From NCBI GenBank assembly GCA_027493935.1, contig JAOSJV010000012.1:62001-126000 (forward strand): DNA of 64,000 bases. The letters run 5' to 3'. The notes beneath the pieces were generated by a model that was given only the letters and a program-made list of their open reading frames with translations, was not told the DNA's origin and did not search any database. The stretch is from Burkholderiales bacterium (lineage in GTDB: Bacteria; Pseudomonadota; Gammaproteobacteria; Burkholderiales; SG8-39). The position numbers were made by a program, and so were the translations under genes. This document shows, piece after piece, positions 17,990 to 36,894 of this stretch (position 1 is its first letter; each line of letters starts with the position of its first letter).

Positions 17990-18286
17990 CTAGCGCTTCG
18001 CCGGCGCCGCCGGCGCGGCGACCTTCTTGTCGCCGGTGTGACCCTTGAAGGTGCGCGTGAGCGCGAACTCGCCGAGCTTGTGGCCGACCATGTTCTCGGT
18101 CACGTACACCGGGACGTGCTGCTTGCCGTTGTGGATCGCGATCGTGAGGCCGACGAAGTCCGGTAGCACGGTCGAGCGCCGCGACCAGGTCTTGATCGGG
18201 CGCTTGTCGTTGGTCGCGCGCGCCGCCTCGACCTTCTTCACCAGGTGGTGGTCCACGAACGGACCCTTCTTGATCGAACGTGCCAT
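17990..18286 (-). CDS. rpsS: 30S ribosomal protein S19
   Basis: S19 (98 residues) forms part of the 30S head with S13. [20 protein letters not shown], then [20 protein letters not shown] and [20 protein letters not shown] are canonical. It ends in a short Ala/Pro/Lys tail. It lies 31 bases after rplB. Confidence 0.97.
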   Translation of the reverse strand: MARSIKKGPFVDHHLVKKVEAARATNDKRPIKTWSRRSTVLPDFVGLTIAIHNGKQHVPVYVTENMVGHKLGEFALTRTFKGHTGDKKVAAPAAPAKR

Positions 18287-18317
18287 GAACGGCTCCTGCT
18301 CTTAGCCTGTACGCGCC

Positions 18318-19151
18318 TTACTTCTTCTTGTGGCGGCTCTGGACAATCATCGTGTTCGTGCGCTTGTTGCCGCGGGTGCGGTAGCCCTTGGTCAGCCCGC
18401 CCCACGGGCTCACCGGGTCGCGCTTGGTGCCGGTGCGGCCCTCGCCGCCGCCGTGCGGGTGGTCGATCGGGTTCATCGCCACGCCGCGCACCGTCGGCCG
18501 CACCCCGCGCCAGCGCTTCGCGCCGGCCTTGCCGATCTGCTCGAGGTTGTGTTCCTCGTTGCCGACCTCGCCGATGGTCGCGCGGCACTCGACGTGCACC
18601 TTGCGGATCTCGCCCGAGCGCAGGCGCAGCTGCGCGTAGTCGCCCTCGCGCGCGAGCAGCTGCACCGAGGCGCCCGCCGCGCGCGCGAGTTGCGCCCCCT
18701 TGCCCGGCTGCAGCTCGACGCAGTGCACGGTGGTGCCGACCGGGATGTTGCGCAGCGACTTCGCGTTTCCTACCTTGATCGGCGCGTCCGGCCCGCTCAT
18801 CACCTGCGCGCCGACCGCGAGGCCCTTGCTGGCGATCAGGTAGCGGCGCTCGCCGTCGGCGTAGCAGACGAGCGCGAGATTCGCGCTGCGGTTCGGGTCG
18901 TACTCGATGCGCTCGACCGCGGCCGGGATGCCGTCCTTGTCGCGACGCCGGAAATCGACCACGCGGTAGAGCTGCTTGTGGCCGCCGCCCTTGTGCCGCG
19001 TCGTGATGCGCCCAGCGTTGTTGCGGCCCGCGCGCTTCGGCTTGGGCGCCACCAGCGCCCCGAGCGGCCGGCCCTTGTGCAGGCCCGGGGTCGTGGCGCG
19101 CACGACGCCGCGCCGGCCGGCGGAGGTTGCTTTCATCTTGACGAGCGGCAT
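18318..19151 (-). CDS. rplB: 50S ribosomal protein L2
   Basis: L2 (277 residues) is required for subunit association and peptidyl transfer. [20 protein letters not shown] differs from the common MAxVKxKPTSPGRR start but is collinear with it. The segment [20 protein letters not shown] contains the conserved histidine near the peptidyl-transferase centre, and the end [15 protein letters not shown] is typical. It begins 3 bases after the rplW stop. Confidence 0.97.
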   Translation of the reverse strand: MPLVKMKATSAGRRGVVRATTPGLHKGRPLGALVAPKPKRAGRNNAGRITTRHKGGGHKQLYRVVDFRRRDKDGIPAAVERIEYDPNRSANLALVCYADGERRYLIASKGLAVGAQVMSGPDAPIKVGNAKSLRNIPVGTTVHCVELQPGKGAQLARAAGASVQLLAREGDYAQLRLRSGEIRKVHVECRATIGEVGNEEHNLEQIGKAGAKRWRGVRPTVRGVAMNPIDHPHGGGEGRTGTKRDPVSPWGGLTKGYRTRGNKRTNTMIVQSRHKKK

Positions 19152-19154
19152 GGT

Positions 19155-19475
19155 CTACCCCGCGGCTTGGAAGTCGATGTCCTGGCCTTGCGCGAGACGC
19201 ACATAGGCCTTCTTCCAGTTCGAGCGCCGGCCGGTGAAGCGGCCGGTGCGCTTGCGCTTGCCCTTGACGTTGGCGATCTGCACCGACTGCACCCGGATCT
19301 TCTTGTCCTTGGTGCTGAACAGGAGCTCGACCGCCGCCTTCACTTCCGGCTTGGTGGCGTCACGCGCCACGCGGAAGGCGTACTGGTTGTTCCTCTCGCC
19401 GACGAAGGTGGTCTTCTCCGAGACGACCGGGCCGAGCAGCACCTTCAGCAGCCGCTCTTCGTTGAAGGCGCTCAT
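19155..19475 (-). CDS. rplW: 50S ribosomal protein L23
   Basis: L23 (106 residues) is the docking site for trigger factor and SRP at the tunnel exit. [20 protein letters not shown] begins the protein, and VEVLLFSTKD-like sequence and [20 protein letters not shown] follow. The ATG at 19475 overlaps the rplD stop by 4 bases (ATGA), which fixes the start and suggests coupling. Confidence 0.96.
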   Translation of the reverse strand: MSAFNEERLLKVLLGPVVSEKTTFVGERNNQYAFRVARDATKPEVKAAVELLFSTKDKKIRVQSVQIANVKGKRKRTGRFTGRRSNWKKAYVRLAQGQDIDFQAAG

Positions 19476-20090
19476 CCCAGGATCTCCTCGAACTTGGCCA
19501 CCGCCTGCCGGGTGAGCACGACGTTGTCGAAGCGCACCAGCGACACCGGGTCGGCGTGGCGTACGTCGAGCACCTGCACGTCGGGCAGGTTGCGCGACGA
19601 CAGGAACAAGTTCTGGTCGACGCCGTCGGTGATCAGCAGCACGCGATCGAGCCCGAGGCTCTTGACCTTGGCGGCGAACGCCTTGGTCTTCGGCGTATCG
19701 ACCTTGAACTCCTCGATCACCGACAGGCGGCCCTCGCGCGCGAGCTGCGAGAGGATGGAGGCCATGCCCGCGCGGTACATCTTGCGGTTGACCTTCTGGC
19801 TGTAGTTCTCCTCCGGCAGGTTCGGGAAGATCCTGCCGCCTCCGCGCCACAGCGGACTGCCGCTGAAGCCGGCGCGCGCGTCCGGTGCCCTTCTGGCGCC
19901 AAGGCTTGCGGTGCGAACGGTTCACCTCCCCGCGCGCCTTCTGCTTGCGCGTCGCGAGCCGCGCGTTCGCCTGATAGGCCACCACGACCTGGTGCACCAG
20001 CGCCTCGTTGAACTCGCGGCCGAACAGCGCATCGGACGCAGCCATCGTGGCGGCCGGCTTGCCCTGCGCGTCGATGAGCTTCAGATCCAT
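19472..20090 (-). CDS. rplD: 50S ribosomal protein L4, frame broken
   Basis: L4 lines the exit tunnel and in E. coli autoregulates the S10 operon. The N-terminal half ([20 protein letters not shown] through [18 protein letters not shown]) is in one frame. The second half ([35 protein letters not shown], ending KFEEILG) is in another. The break falls in an alternating CG repeat at about 19872-19882. Two missing bases would restore [17 protein letters not shown] and a protein of 206 residues, the usual size. An assembly indel in this essential gene is the simplest explanation. Confidence 0.93.
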
Positions 20091-20100
20091 CGCCAGGTCC

Positions 20101-20769
20101 TCACTTCTTCGCCGCCGGCTTGCCGGCCGTTACGGCCTTGGCGGCGGGGCGCACGACGATATGGCCGCCGTTCGCGCCCGGCACCGCGCCGCGCACGAGC
20201 AGGAGCTGGCGCTCCGCGTCGACCTTGACCACGACCAGGTTCTGCGTCGTGCGCGCGACGTCGCCGAGGTGGCCCGGCATGCGCTTGCCCGGGAAGACGC
20301 GCGACGGATCCTGGTTCTGGCCGGTCGAGCCGGGCCGGTTGTGCGAGATCGAGTTGCCGTGGCTCGCGCGGTTGGACGAGAAATGATGGCGGCGAATCAC
20401 GCCGGCGAATCCGCGGCCCTTGGTGGTCCCGGCGACATCGACCAGCTGCCCGACCTGGAACAGGTCGACGCCGATCCTGCCGCCGACCTGCAGGCTCGCG
20501 AGATCGGCCTCGGCGACGCGGAACTCCTTCAGGATCGAGCCGCCCTCGACGCCCGCCTTGGCGAAGTGGCCGGCCATCGGCTTGGTGATCCGGGTTGCAC
20601 GGCGCTTGCCGTAGGCGACCTGGACGGCGCTGTAGCCGTCGGTTCCGGGAGTCTTGATCTGTGCGACGCGGTTGTCGGCGACGTCCAGCACGGTCACCGG
20701 CACGGCGTCGCCGTCGTCGGTGAACACGCGGGTCATGCCGACCTTGCGGCCGACGAGTCCCAAGCTCAT
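20101..20769 (-). CDS. rplC: 50S ribosomal protein L3
   Basis: L3 (222 residues) is a primary assembly protein near the peptidyl-transferase centre. [20 protein letters not shown] begins the protein. The central loop [20 protein letters not shown], which carries the glutamine methylated by PrmB in E. coli (in GSTGQNQDP), is present. It ends in an Ala/Lys tail. It is separated from rpsJ by 113 bases containing a strong hairpin. Confidence 0.97.
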   Translation of the reverse strand: MSLGLVGRKVGMTRVFTDDGDAVPVTVLDVADNRVAQIKTPGTDGYSAVQVAYGKRRATRITKPMAGHFAKAGVEGGSILKEFRVAEADLASLQVGGRIGVDLFQVGQLVDVAGTTKGRGFAGVIRRHHFSSNRASHGNSISHNRPGSTGQNQDPSRVFPGKRMPGHLGDVARTTQNLVVVKVDAERQLLLVRGAVPGANGGHIVVRPAAKAVTAGKPAAKK

Positions 20770-20850
20770 GACACTTCCTCTTCTAGTCGACCCAGGGCTT
20801 GCGGCCCGGGCGCTGATTGCAATTGATCAGCGTTGCACAAAGAATCCATC

Positions 20851-20873
20851 GGGACCGCCCTTCGGGCGGTCCC
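20851..20873. promoter_or_regulatory. Hairpin between rpsJ and rplC
   Basis: GGGACCGCCC-TTC-GGGCGGTCCC is a perfect 10-bp stem with a 3-base loop inside the S10 operon, 10 bases downstream of the rpsJ stop. There is only a weak T-rich run after it on the minus strand (GATTCTTT), so it may act as a partial terminator, an mRNA-processing site or a stability element. Confidence 0.55.
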
Positions 20874-20882
20874 GTACTCGAG

Positions 20883-21197
20883 CTATAGCTTTATCTCCAC
20901 ATCGACGCCCGCGGGCAGCTCGAGCTTCATCAGCGCATCGACCGTCTTGTCGGTCGGGTCGATGATGTCCATCAGCCGCTGGTGCGTGCGCATCTCCATC
21001 TGGTCGCGCGAGCTCTTGTTGACGTGCGGGCTGCGCAGCACGTCGAAGCGCTGGATGCGCGTCGGCAGCGGCACCGGCCCCTTCACCACCGCGCCAGTGC
21101 GCTTCGCGGTGTCCACGATCTCGAGCGCCGACTGGTCGATCAGCTTGTAGTCGAACGCCTTCAACCGGATCCGGATCTTCTGGCTCTGTACCGCCAT
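20883..21197 (-). CDS. rpsJ: 30S ribosomal protein S10 (NusE)
   Basis: S10 (104 residues) acts in the 30S head and, with NusB, in transcription antitermination. [20 protein letters not shown], then [20 protein letters not shown] and [20 protein letters not shown] are nearly invariant. It is complete. The order tuf-rpsJ-rplC continues the str and S10 operons without interruption. Confidence 0.98.
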   Translation of the reverse strand: MAVQSQKIRIRLKAFDYKLIDQSALEIVDTAKRTGAVVKGPVPLPTRIQRFDVLRSPHVNKSSRDQMEMRTHQRLMDIIDPTDKTVDALMKLELPAGVDVEIKL

Positions 21198-21215
21198 TGC
21201 CTGGGCTCCCAGTTT

Positions 21216-21253
21216 CTAGTAGTCAGCCGTCGGTCTAGTAGCCAGCCGTCAGT
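21216..21253. repeat. Two tandem 19-bp units in the tuf-rpsJ spacer
   Basis: CTAGTAGTCAGCCGTCGGT (21216-21234) is followed directly by CTAGTAGCCAGCCGTCAGT (21235-21253), with two differences. A third degenerate copy (CTTCAGTTGTCAGCGGT) may follow. Another short repeated patch (CTGTCCACTGCCCACTGTCC) lies at about 21299-21320. These look like local slippage or small intergenic repeats. Confidence 0.5.
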
Positions 21254-21330
21254 CTTCAGTTGTCAGCGGTTGCCGCGCAGAGCCCGGTCGCACCGCCCGC
21301 TGTCCACTGCCCACTGTCCGCTGCCAACTC

Positions 21331-22519
21331 CTACTCGATGACCTTCGACACCACGCCCGCACCCACCGTGCGCCCGCCCTCGCGGATCGCAAAGCGCAGG
21401 CCCTCTTCCATCGCGATCGGCGCGATCAGCGCCACCGAGATGCGCACGTTGTCCCCCGGCATCACCATCTCGATGCCCTTGGGCAGCTCCACCGAGCCGG
21501 TCACGTCGGTCGTGCGGAAATAAAACTGCGGCCGGTAACCGTTGAAAACGGCGTGTGCCGCCCGCCCTCCTCCTTCGAGAGCACGTACACCTCGGCCTCG
21601 AACTTCGTGTGCGGCGTGATCGAGCCGGGCTTGGCAAGCACCTGCCCGCGCTCCACCTCCTCGCGCTTGGTCCCGCGCAGCAGCACCCCGATGTTGTCGC
21701 CCGCCTGACCCTCATCCAACAGCTTCCTGAACATCTCCACGCCCGTGCACACGGTCTTCGCCGTGGCCTTCAACCCCACAATCTCGATCTCCTCGCCCAC
21801 CTTCACCACCCCGCGCTCCACCCGCCCGGTCACCACCGTGCCACGGCCCGAAATCGAGAACACGTCCTCCACCGGCATCAGAAACGGTCCGTCCACCGCA
21901 CGCTTGGGCTGCGGAATGTAGCTGTCCAGCGCCTCGGCCAGCTTCAGGATCGAGCCCTCGCCCATGTCCCCCTTGTCGCCCTCCAGCGCCTTCAACGCCG
22001 AACCGATCACGATCGGGGTCTTGTCCCCGGAAACTCGTACTTGGTCAGAAGCTCGCGAACCTCCATCTCCACCAGCTCGAGCAGCTCCCTGTCATCGACC
22101 ATGTCGGCCTTGTTCAGGTACACCACGATATAGGGCACCCCCACCTGCCGCGCCAGAAGAATATGTTCGCGCGTCTGCGGCATCGGACCGTCGGCCGCGC
22201 TCACCACCAGAATCGCACCGTCCATCTGCGCCGCACCAGTGATCATGTTCTTGATGTAGTCGGCGTGACCCGGACAGTCCACGTGCGCGTAGTGGCGCTT
22301 CTCGGTCTGGTACTCCACGTGCGCCGTGTTGATCGTGATCCCGCGCGCCTTCTCCTCAGGCGCCGCGTCGATCTGCTCGTAGTTCTTCGCCTCGCCACCG
22401 TACTTCTTCGCCAGAATGTGGGTCATCGCCGCCGTCAGCGTCGTCTTCCCATGATCCACGTGACCAATCGTCCCCACGTTCACGTGCGGCTTCGTGCGCT
22501 CGAACTTTGCTTTCGCCAT
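21331..22519 (-). CDS. tufA: Elongation factor Tu, str-operon copy, two frame breaks
   Basis: EF-Tu delivers aminoacyl-tRNA to the ribosome. The copy starts [20 protein letters not shown], with the P-loop GHVDHGKT, and is essentially identical in DNA to the intact copy at 39453-40643. It differs by two missing bases, each in a homopolymer: C4 instead of C5 at about 22026-22030 and A4 instead of A5 at about 21545. It also has TAG instead of TAA as stop, with unrelated flanks. Restoring both bases gives a 396-residue protein. Near-identity is typical of tuf pairs kept alike by gene conversion. The indels are probably consensus errors. Confidence 0.93.
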
Positions 22520-22557
22520 GGCTCGCTACCTTGTCTTGTCGCGCGCGCTCCGCGCGC

Positions 22558-24666
22558 TCACTTCCCGATCTTGCCCTTGTTGATGATCGCCTCGGCGACC
22601 TGCTTCGGCGCCTCGGCGTAGTGCTTGAACTCCATCGAGTACGTCGCGCGCCCCTGGGTGAGCGAGCGCAGCGTCGTCGCGTAGCCGAACATCTCGGCGA
22701 GCGGCACCTCGGCGCGGATCGTCTTCGAGCCGCCGGGAATGTCCTCCATGCCCTGGATCATGCCGCGCCGCGACGAGAGGTCGCCCATCACGTCGCCCAT
22801 TTTCTCCTCGGGCGTCTCGACCTCGACCGACATCATCGGCTCGAGCAGGGTCGGCTGGGCCATGCGCAGGCCTTCCTTGAACGCGATCGAGGCGGCCATG
22901 CGGAATGCGTTCTCGTTCGAGTCGACCTCGTGGTAGGAGCCGTCGAACAGCGTCACCTTCACGTCGACCACCGGAAAGCCGGCGAGAACGCCGTTCGGCA
23001 GCGCCTCGTTCAACCCCTTCTCGACCGCCGGGATGTACTCGCGCGGCACCGAGCCGCCCTTGATCGCGTCGACGAACTCGAAGCCCTTGCCGGTCTCGTT
23101 CGGCTGCACGCGCAGCCACACGTGGCCGTACTGGCCGCGGCCGCCGGTCTGCTTGACGAACTTGCCTTCGACCTCGTCGCAACTGCGCTTGATGGTCTCG
23201 CGATACGCGACCTGCGGTGCGCCGACGTTCGCCTCGACGCCGAACTCGCGCTTCATCCGGTCCACTAGGATCTCGAGGTGCAGCTCGCCCATGCCGGAGA
23301 TGATGGTCTGGCCGGACTCCTCGTCGGTGCGCACGCGGAACGACGGATCCTCCTGCGCGAGCCGTCCGAGCGCGAGCGACATCTTCTCCTGGTCGGCCTT
23401 GGTCTTCGGCTCGACCGCGACGTGGATCACCGGATCCGGGAACTCCATGCGCTCGAGAATGATCGCCTTCGCCGGGTCGCACAGCGTCTCGCCGGTGGTG
23501 ACATCCTTCAGGCCGACCGCGGCCGCGATGTCGCCGGCGCGCAGCTCCTTGATCTCCTCGCGCTGGTTGGCGTGCATCTGCAGGATGCGGCCGATGCGCT
23601 CCTTGCGCCCCTTCACCGGGTTGTAGACCGTGTCGCCGGAGTTCAGCACGCCGGAGTACACGCGGATGAAGGTTAGCTGGCCGACGTAGGGGTCGGTCAT
23701 GATCTTGAAGGCGAGCGCCGCGAACGGCTCGTTGTCGTCGGGCCTGCGCTCGGCCTCCTCGTCCTTCTCGGTCGTGCCCTTGACCGGCGGCACCTCGACC
23801 GGCGAGGGCAGGTACTCGATCACGGCATCGAGCATCGCCTGCACGCCCTTGTTCTTGAACGCCGTGCCGCACAGCATCGGCACGATTTCGTTCGCGATCG
23901 TGCGCAGGCGCAGCCCCTTCTTCAGGTCCTCGATCGGCAGGTCGCCCGACTCGAGATACCTGGTCATCAGGTCCTCGTTCGCCTCGGCCGCCGCCTCGAG
24001 CATCTTCTCGCGCCACTCCTGCGCCTGGTCCATCAGGGCCGACGGAATGTCGCGCAGCTCGAACTTCATGCCCTGGGTCGCGTCGTCCCAGTAGATCGCC
24101 TTCATGCGCACCAGGTCGACAACGCCCTCGAACTTGTCCTCGGCGCCGATCGGCAGCTGGATCGGGACTGGGTTGCCGTTCAGCTTTTCGCGGATGTGGC
24201 GGTAGGACTTGAAGAAGTCCGCGCCGGTGCGGTCCATCTTGTTGATGAACGCGAGCCGCGGAACGCGGTACTTGTTCGCCTGGCGCCACACCGTCTCGGA
24301 CTGCGGCTGCACGCCGGCGACGGCGTCGTAGACCATGCACGCGCCGTCGAGCACGCGAAGCGAGCGCTCGACCTCGATCGTGAAGTCGACGTGACCCGGC
24401 GTGTCGATGATGTTGATGCGGTGCTCCGGGAAGCCGCCGTCCATACCCTTCCAGAAGCAGGTGGTCGCCGCCGAGGTGATCGTGATGCCCCGCTCGCGCT
24501 CCTGCTCCATCCAATCCATCACCGCGGCGCCGTCGTGCACCTCGCCCATCTTGTGCGACACCCCGGTGTAGAACAGGATGCGCTCGGTGGTCGTGGTCTT
24601 GCCGGCATCAATGTGGGCACTGATGCCGATGTTGCGGTAGCGCTCGATTGGAGTCTTGCGTGCCAT
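22558..24666 (-). CDS. fusA: Elongation factor G
   Basis: EF-G (702 residues) is the translocation GTPase. [20 protein letters not shown], the P-loop in [15 protein letters not shown] (about residues 17-30), [15 protein letters not shown] and [13 protein letters not shown] are present. The later domains end in [12 protein letters not shown]. The length and order are normal. It lies between rpsG and the str-operon tuf. Confidence 0.98.
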   Translation of the reverse strand: MARKTPIERYRNIGISAHIDAGKTTTTERILFYTGVSHKMGEVHDGAAVMDWMEQERERGITITSAATTCFWKGMDGGFPEHRINIIDTPGHVDFTIEVERSLRVLDGACMVYDAVAGVQPQSETVWRQANKYRVPRLAFINKMDRTGADFFKSYRHIREKLNGNPVPIQLPIGAEDKFEGVVDLVRMKAIYWDDATQGMKFELRDIPSALMDQAQEWREKMLEAAAEANEDLMTRYLESGDLPIEDLKKGLRLRTIANEIVPMLCGTAFKNKGVQAMLDAVIEYLPSPVEVPPVKGTTEKDEEAERRPDDNEPFAALAFKIMTDPYVGQLTFIRVYSGVLNSGDTVYNPVKGRKERIGRILQMHANQREEIKELRAGDIAAAVGLKDVTTGETLCDPAKAIILERMEFPDPVIHVAVEPKTKADQEKMSLALGRLAQEDPSFRVRTDEESGQTIISGMGELHLEILVDRMKREFGVEANVGAPQVAYRETIKRSCDEVEGKFVKQTGGRGQYGHVWLRVQPNETGKGFEFVDAIKGGSVPREYIPAVEKGLNEALPNGVLAGFPVVDVKVTLFDGSYHEVDSNENAFRMAASIAFKEGLRMAQPTLLEPMMSVEVETPEEKMGDVMGDLSSRRGMIQGMEDIPGGSKTIRAEVPLAEMFGYATTLRSLTQGRATYSMEFKHYAEAPKQVAEAIINKGKIGK

Positions 24667-24711
24667 GAAGCCAGACGGGGCGGGCTCTGCCCGCCCCGGG
24701 GAGTCCTTTCG

Positions 24712-25182
24712 TCAGAATCTGTAGTGCGAGAAGGCCTTGTTCGCCTCGGCCATGCGGTGCACTTCTTCCCTCTTCTTCACCGCGCCGCCGCGCCCTTCCG
24801 CGGCCTCCATCAACTCGCTCGCGAGCCGCGCCTGCATGGATTTCTCGCCGCGCTTCTGCGCCGCCTCGCGCAGCCAGCGCATGGCGAGCGCCGCCCGGCG
24901 CACCGGGCGTACCTCGACCGGAACCTGGTAGTTCGCGCCGCCGACGCGCCGGCTCTTCACCTCGACCATCGGCCGCGCGTTCTGCACCGCCTGGCCGAAG
25001 ACCTCGAGCGGATCCTTGCCCGACTTCGTCTTGATGGTGTCGAACGCGCCGTACACGATGCGCTCGGCGACCGACTTCTTGCCGCGCGTCATGAGGACGT
25101 TCACGAACTTGGCGACATCGGCGCTCGCGAACTTCGGATCGGGCAGGATCTCTCGCTTGGGGACTTCTCGGCGGCGGGGCAT
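24712..25182 (-). CDS. rpsG: 30S ribosomal protein S7
   Basis: S7 (156 residues) nucleates the 30S head and in E. coli represses the str operon. [20 protein letters not shown], then [20 protein letters not shown] and the end [15 protein letters not shown] are canonical. It lies 22 bases after rpsL and 45 bases before fusA. Confidence 0.97.
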   Translation of the reverse strand: MPRRREVPKREILPDPKFASADVAKFVNVLMTRGKKSVAERIVYGAFDTIKTKSGKDPLEVFGQAVQNARPMVEVKSRRVGGANYQVPVEVRPVRRAALAMRWLREAAQKRGEKSMQARLASELMEAAEGRGGAVKKREEVHRMAEANKAFSHYRF

Positions 25183-25204
25183 GGGGTGCTCTTCCTGGGG
25201 AGCG

Positions 25205-25577
<373 letters not shown>

Positions 25578-25620
25578 GGGCCTTCCGTACGGACCGGGTT
25601 TCTGGTGTTCCAGGCGAGAC

Positions 25621-25643
25621 CGGGCTGGCGAGTGGCCAGCCCG
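25621..25643. promoter_or_regulatory. Hairpin in the rpsL (str) leader
   Basis: CGGGCTGGC and GCCAGCCCG form a perfect 9-bp stem with a 5-base loop, about 17 bases downstream of the -10 box of the str promoter. It lies in the 5' leader, so it could be a control or stability hairpin. Confidence 0.5.
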
Positions 25644-25659
25644 GGTCCAAAGACTCGGG

Positions 25660-25689
25660 ATTATAAAGGGGTTTTTCAGATAGGGTCAA
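25660..25689 (-). promoter_or_regulatory. Sigma-70 promoter of the str operon
   Basis: On the minus strand TTGACC (25684-25689), an 18-base spacer and a perfect TATAAT (25660-25665) lie about 85 bases upstream of the rpsL start. The spacer contains an A-tract (GAAAAACCCC). Confidence 0.8.
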
Positions 25690-25847
25690 CCATGCTGCGA
25701 CGCAAAAAACCCGGTCTGCGCGCAGGCGGCGTTGCTCGAGCGCTGTCGCTCGCGCGGCGCCGAGCGTGACTTATGCTTCGGGCGCCGTCGCATCCTTCGG
25801 GCACCGCCGCAACGCAAGCGGCACCACCTTCGGAGCAGCAAGAGACG

Positions 25848-26693
25848 ATGCCGCCAGCCCTTTTCCAGCCCATCCGCCTGCGCTCGCTCGAGCTTGCGAA
25901 CCGCATCGCCGTGTCGCCGACGTGCCAGTATTCGACGTTCGGCGGGTCGGCGACCGAGTGTCACTTGTCCGCGTGAACACGCTTGCGCTGAGCGGCACTG
26001 GGCTGGTTCTGGTCGAGGCGACTGCGGTCGATCCGGTCGGCCGGATCGCGCCGCCGTGCCTCGGCCTCTACTCGGACGCGAACGAGCGCACGCTCGAGCG
26101 CGTCGCCGGCGCAGTGCGCCGCTACTCGAGCGCGGCGCTCGGTATCCAGCTCGGGCACGCCGGCCGCAAGGCCTCCAGCCGCGAACCCTGGAACGGCGGC
26201 ACACTGGTCCTGCCGCAGCAGCGAGGCTGGCAGCCGGTGGCCCCGTCGGCGGTGCCTCAGGCATCGGACGAGCCGCCGCCGCGCGCGCTCGCCCGCGACG
26301 AACCGCGCCGTGTCGTCGAGGCGTTCACCAGCGCGGCGCGCCGCGCCGGCCGCCTCGGCTTCGACGCGATCGAGCGGCGGCGTCTCGCCGCAGCAGAAAA
26401 TCCCGCTCAAGCCCGGCTACCAGGTGCCCTCCGCCGAGCGGATCCGCCGCGATGCGAAGATTCCGGCCATCGCCACCGGGCGCATCACCGACCCGCGCCA
26501 CGCCGAGGAGATCGTCGCCTCCGCAAGCGCGGACATGGTCGCGCTCGCGCGCGGGATGCTCTACGACCCCCGCTGGGGCCGGCACGCCGCCGCCACGCTC
26601 GGCGGCACCGTCACCGCGCCGAAGCAGTACTGGCGCGCCGTGCCGCGCGAGGTCGCGCAGAGCTTCGCCGGGACGGGGATCGGGCAGCGGTAG
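25848..26693 (+). pseudogene. Decayed old-yellow-enzyme (YqjM-like) flavin oxidoreductase
   Basis: Three pieces in order match YqjM/XenA-type NADPH:flavin oxidoreductases. They are MPPALFQPIRLRSLELANRI with PTCQYS near 25848-25975, then TLALSGTGLVLVEATAVDPV through QLGHAGRKASS and RLGFDAIE up to about 26370, and then SGGVSPQQKIPLKPGYQVPS to AEEIVASASADMVALARGML at 26376-26693. The frame changes near 25965 and again near 26372. The second change also joins the LGFDAIE strand directly to the SSGG strand. About 140 codons, including the HGAHGYL substrate-binding region, are therefore missing. An internal deletion plus frameshift means no functional enzyme as read. Confidence 0.8.
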
Positions 26694-26771
26694 CGGTAGC
26701 GAGAGGCCGTGGCTGCGACTTGGAGGGCGAGGCGAGCCGGCGGCTGCGCCCGCCCGGCGCCTTCGGCAAGG

Positions 26772-26795
26772 AAAAAGGGCGGCCGCAACCGCCCT
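26772..26795 (-). terminator. Intrinsic terminator of the rpoBC operon
   Basis: On the minus strand AGGGCGG-TTGCGG-CCGCCCT forms a 7-bp GC-rich stem followed by TTTT, 32 bases after the rpoC stop. It sits in the convergent gap with the OYE pseudogene. Confidence 0.75.
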
Positions 26796-26827
26796 CTGAA
26801 CCTCGCGACGCGCGCGCGTCGCGCGAA

Positions 26828-31033
<4,206 letters not shown>

Positions 31034-31098
31034 GTCGAACTCCTTCGGAGTAACCCTTCACCGGAGTCGCGGCGAGCCGCGGCCCCGTACTTGCTCTC

Positions 31099-35277
<4,179 letters not shown>

Positions 35278-35340
35278 TTATGCTCCACTGTCGAAACAGG
35301 GTTCGGTACGGGCTCCGGGGCCCGGTTCGGTCGCAGGGAC

Positions 35341-35378
35341 CAGACCGCGGCCGTCGCGCGCCCGGCGGCCGCGGTCTG
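35341..35378. promoter_or_regulatory. Long hairpin in the rplL-rpoB spacer
   Basis: CAGACCGCGGCCG (35341-35353) and CGGCCGCGGTCTG (35366-35378) are a perfect 13-bp inverted repeat with a 12-base loop. In E. coli this spacer holds an attenuator and an RNase III processing site that lower rpoBC relative to the ribosomal genes. This hairpin has no T-tract, so processing or attenuation by another mechanism is more likely. Confidence 0.65.
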
Positions 35379-35458
35379 ACGCCTGCGGCGCCGGACGCGA
35401 ACGGACGCAAACAGGCCGGCCGCCCCGAAGGGCCGCCAGCCCGGCCGCGTCCGCCGTG

Positions 35459-35846
35459 CTACTTGATCTCCGCCTTGCCACCGGCCTCGGTGATCTGCTT
35501 GACGATGTCCTCGGCGTCCTTCTTTGGAATCGCTTCTTTGACGGGCTTCGGCGCCCCGTCCACCAGGTCCTTGGCCTCCTTCAGGCCGAGGCCGGTCACC
35601 GCGCGGACCACCTTGATCACGTTGACCTTATTCTCGCCGGCCGCGGTGAGCATCACGGTGAACTCGGTCTTCTCCTCCCGCGGCGGCCGCGGCAGCGCCG
35701 CCGCCGGCGGCCGCAGCCGGAACCGCGACGGCCGCGGCAGCGGCGGAGACGCCGAACTTCTCTTCCATTTCCTTGATCAGCTGGGACAGCTCCAGGACGC
35801 TCATGTTCGCGATGGCGTCCAGGATCTCTGCTTTTGCGAGTGCCAT
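35459..35846 (-). CDS. rplL: 50S ribosomal protein L7/L12, frame broken
   Basis: L7/L12 forms the stalk that recruits translation factors. The N-terminal dimerisation domain ([20 protein letters not shown], then [20 protein letters not shown] and an Ala/Gly hinge) is in one frame. The C-terminal domain ([20 protein letters not shown] through [14 protein letters not shown]) is in another. Removing one base from the CCC at 35677-35679 (GGG on the coding strand) restores [20 protein letters not shown] and 128 residues. This is an indel in a homopolymer of an essential gene. Confidence 0.93.
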
Positions 35847-35907
35847 TTCTTCAACTCCTGACGGTATGGGTTGCAGCGTTCGGTTCGTGAGCTTCCGGCA
35901 TGCGCGC

Positions 35908-36438
35908 TCAGGCGCCTTGCTTCTCGCGTTCGTCGCGCGCGGCCGCGAGGGTCCGCACGAAGCGTGCCGGCACCTCGTTCAGCGTTCGCACGAACTTCGC
36001 GATCGGCGCCTGCATGGTGCCGAGCAGCTGCGCGATGAGCTCCTCGCGTCCCGGCAGGGACGCGAGGCTCTTCACCTCGGCCGCCGAGAGCAGCGAGCCC
36101 GGCATCGCGCCCGCCTTCAGCACGATCTTCTCGCTCGTCTTGGCGAAGTCGTTCAGCAGCTTGGCGGGCGCCACCGGATCGGACGAGATGCCGTAGATCA
36201 GCGGGCCGATCATCTGGTCGGCGAGCTTCTCGAACGGCGTGTCCTTCACCGCGCGGCGCGCGAGCGTGTTCTTCAGCACGCGCAGGTACACCCCCGAGGC
36301 GCGCGCCCTACGGCGCAGCTCGGTCATGCCTTCCACTTCCAGACCACGGTACTCGGCGACGACGACCGACTGCGCCTGCGCGATGCGCGCAGAGATGTCG
36401 GCCACTGCCGCCTTCTTCTCTTCGAGATTGAGACCCAA
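35908..36438 (-). CDS. rplJ: 50S ribosomal protein L10
   Basis: L10 (176 residues) anchors the L7/L12 stalk and autoregulates the rplJL mRNA in E. coli. The protein begins with a TTG codon ([20 protein letters not shown]), preceded by CCGGAGG. This gives the exact family N-terminus. The segment [20 protein letters not shown] is typical. The C-terminal L7/L12-binding helix is present ([17 protein letters not shown]). Confidence 0.95.
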   Translation of the reverse strand: MGLNLEEKKAAVADISARIAQAQSVVVAEYRGLEVEGMTELRRRARASGVYLRVLKNTLARRAVKDTPFEKLADQMIGPLIYGISSDPVAPAKLLNDFAKTSEKIVLKAGAMPGSLLSAAEVKSLASLPGREELIAQLLGTMQAPIAKFVRTLNEVPARFVRTLAAARDEREKQGA

Positions 36439-36894
36439 GGTCTACCTCCGGCAAAGTTCCAGCGCCCTTTCACTCCGGAAGTCTTGGCCCGAACCTGACT
36501 GCACAAGAATCCTTCGATTGGGTGCGCTGCCTGCGTTGGGCGCTCGGGAGCGAGGAGTGAGGGGTGAGGAGCAAGCAAGAAAACCTCCCGCCTGCCTCGA
36601 CTGCGCCCCATGGTCCGCACCGCCGTTCATTTAAGCCTGTCCCGCGATCCGCGAGGATCGTTGCCCGGAGCTCGCGCTCCTCGCTCCTGACTCCTCGCTT
36701 CTCGCTCGACCGCCCCAACGGTCTTTGACAACCCCGTCCGCTCCACCGCACCGCCACGCGCCGCGCGCTCCGCCAGTCGGAACGACGCTCGAATGCCCGG
36801 CGCGCGCCGGGTCGGTCGATCGGCCGGGCCCAAAGCCCTGCCCCGCGCAACCGCGGGGACGAAAACTCTCAAACGCCCTCCTGTCGCGCGCGTG
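36439..36894 (-). other. Gene-free rplA-rplJ spacer with imperfect inverted repeat
   Basis: This 456-base stretch contains no convincing gene. It is the expected place for an L10-responsive leader. Two purine/pyrimidine-rich arms at about 36542-36576 and 36670-36707 are imperfect inverted repeats of each other, sharing a GCGAGGAGTnAGG core, and could form a long hairpin with a loop of about 90 bases. I cannot assign the L10-binding kink-turn with confidence, and I see no clear -10/-35 pair. Confidence 0.45.

Noticed and set aside
21216..21253. CRISPR-like repeat
   Set aside because: There are only two directly abutting units, with no spacers and no cas genes in the window.
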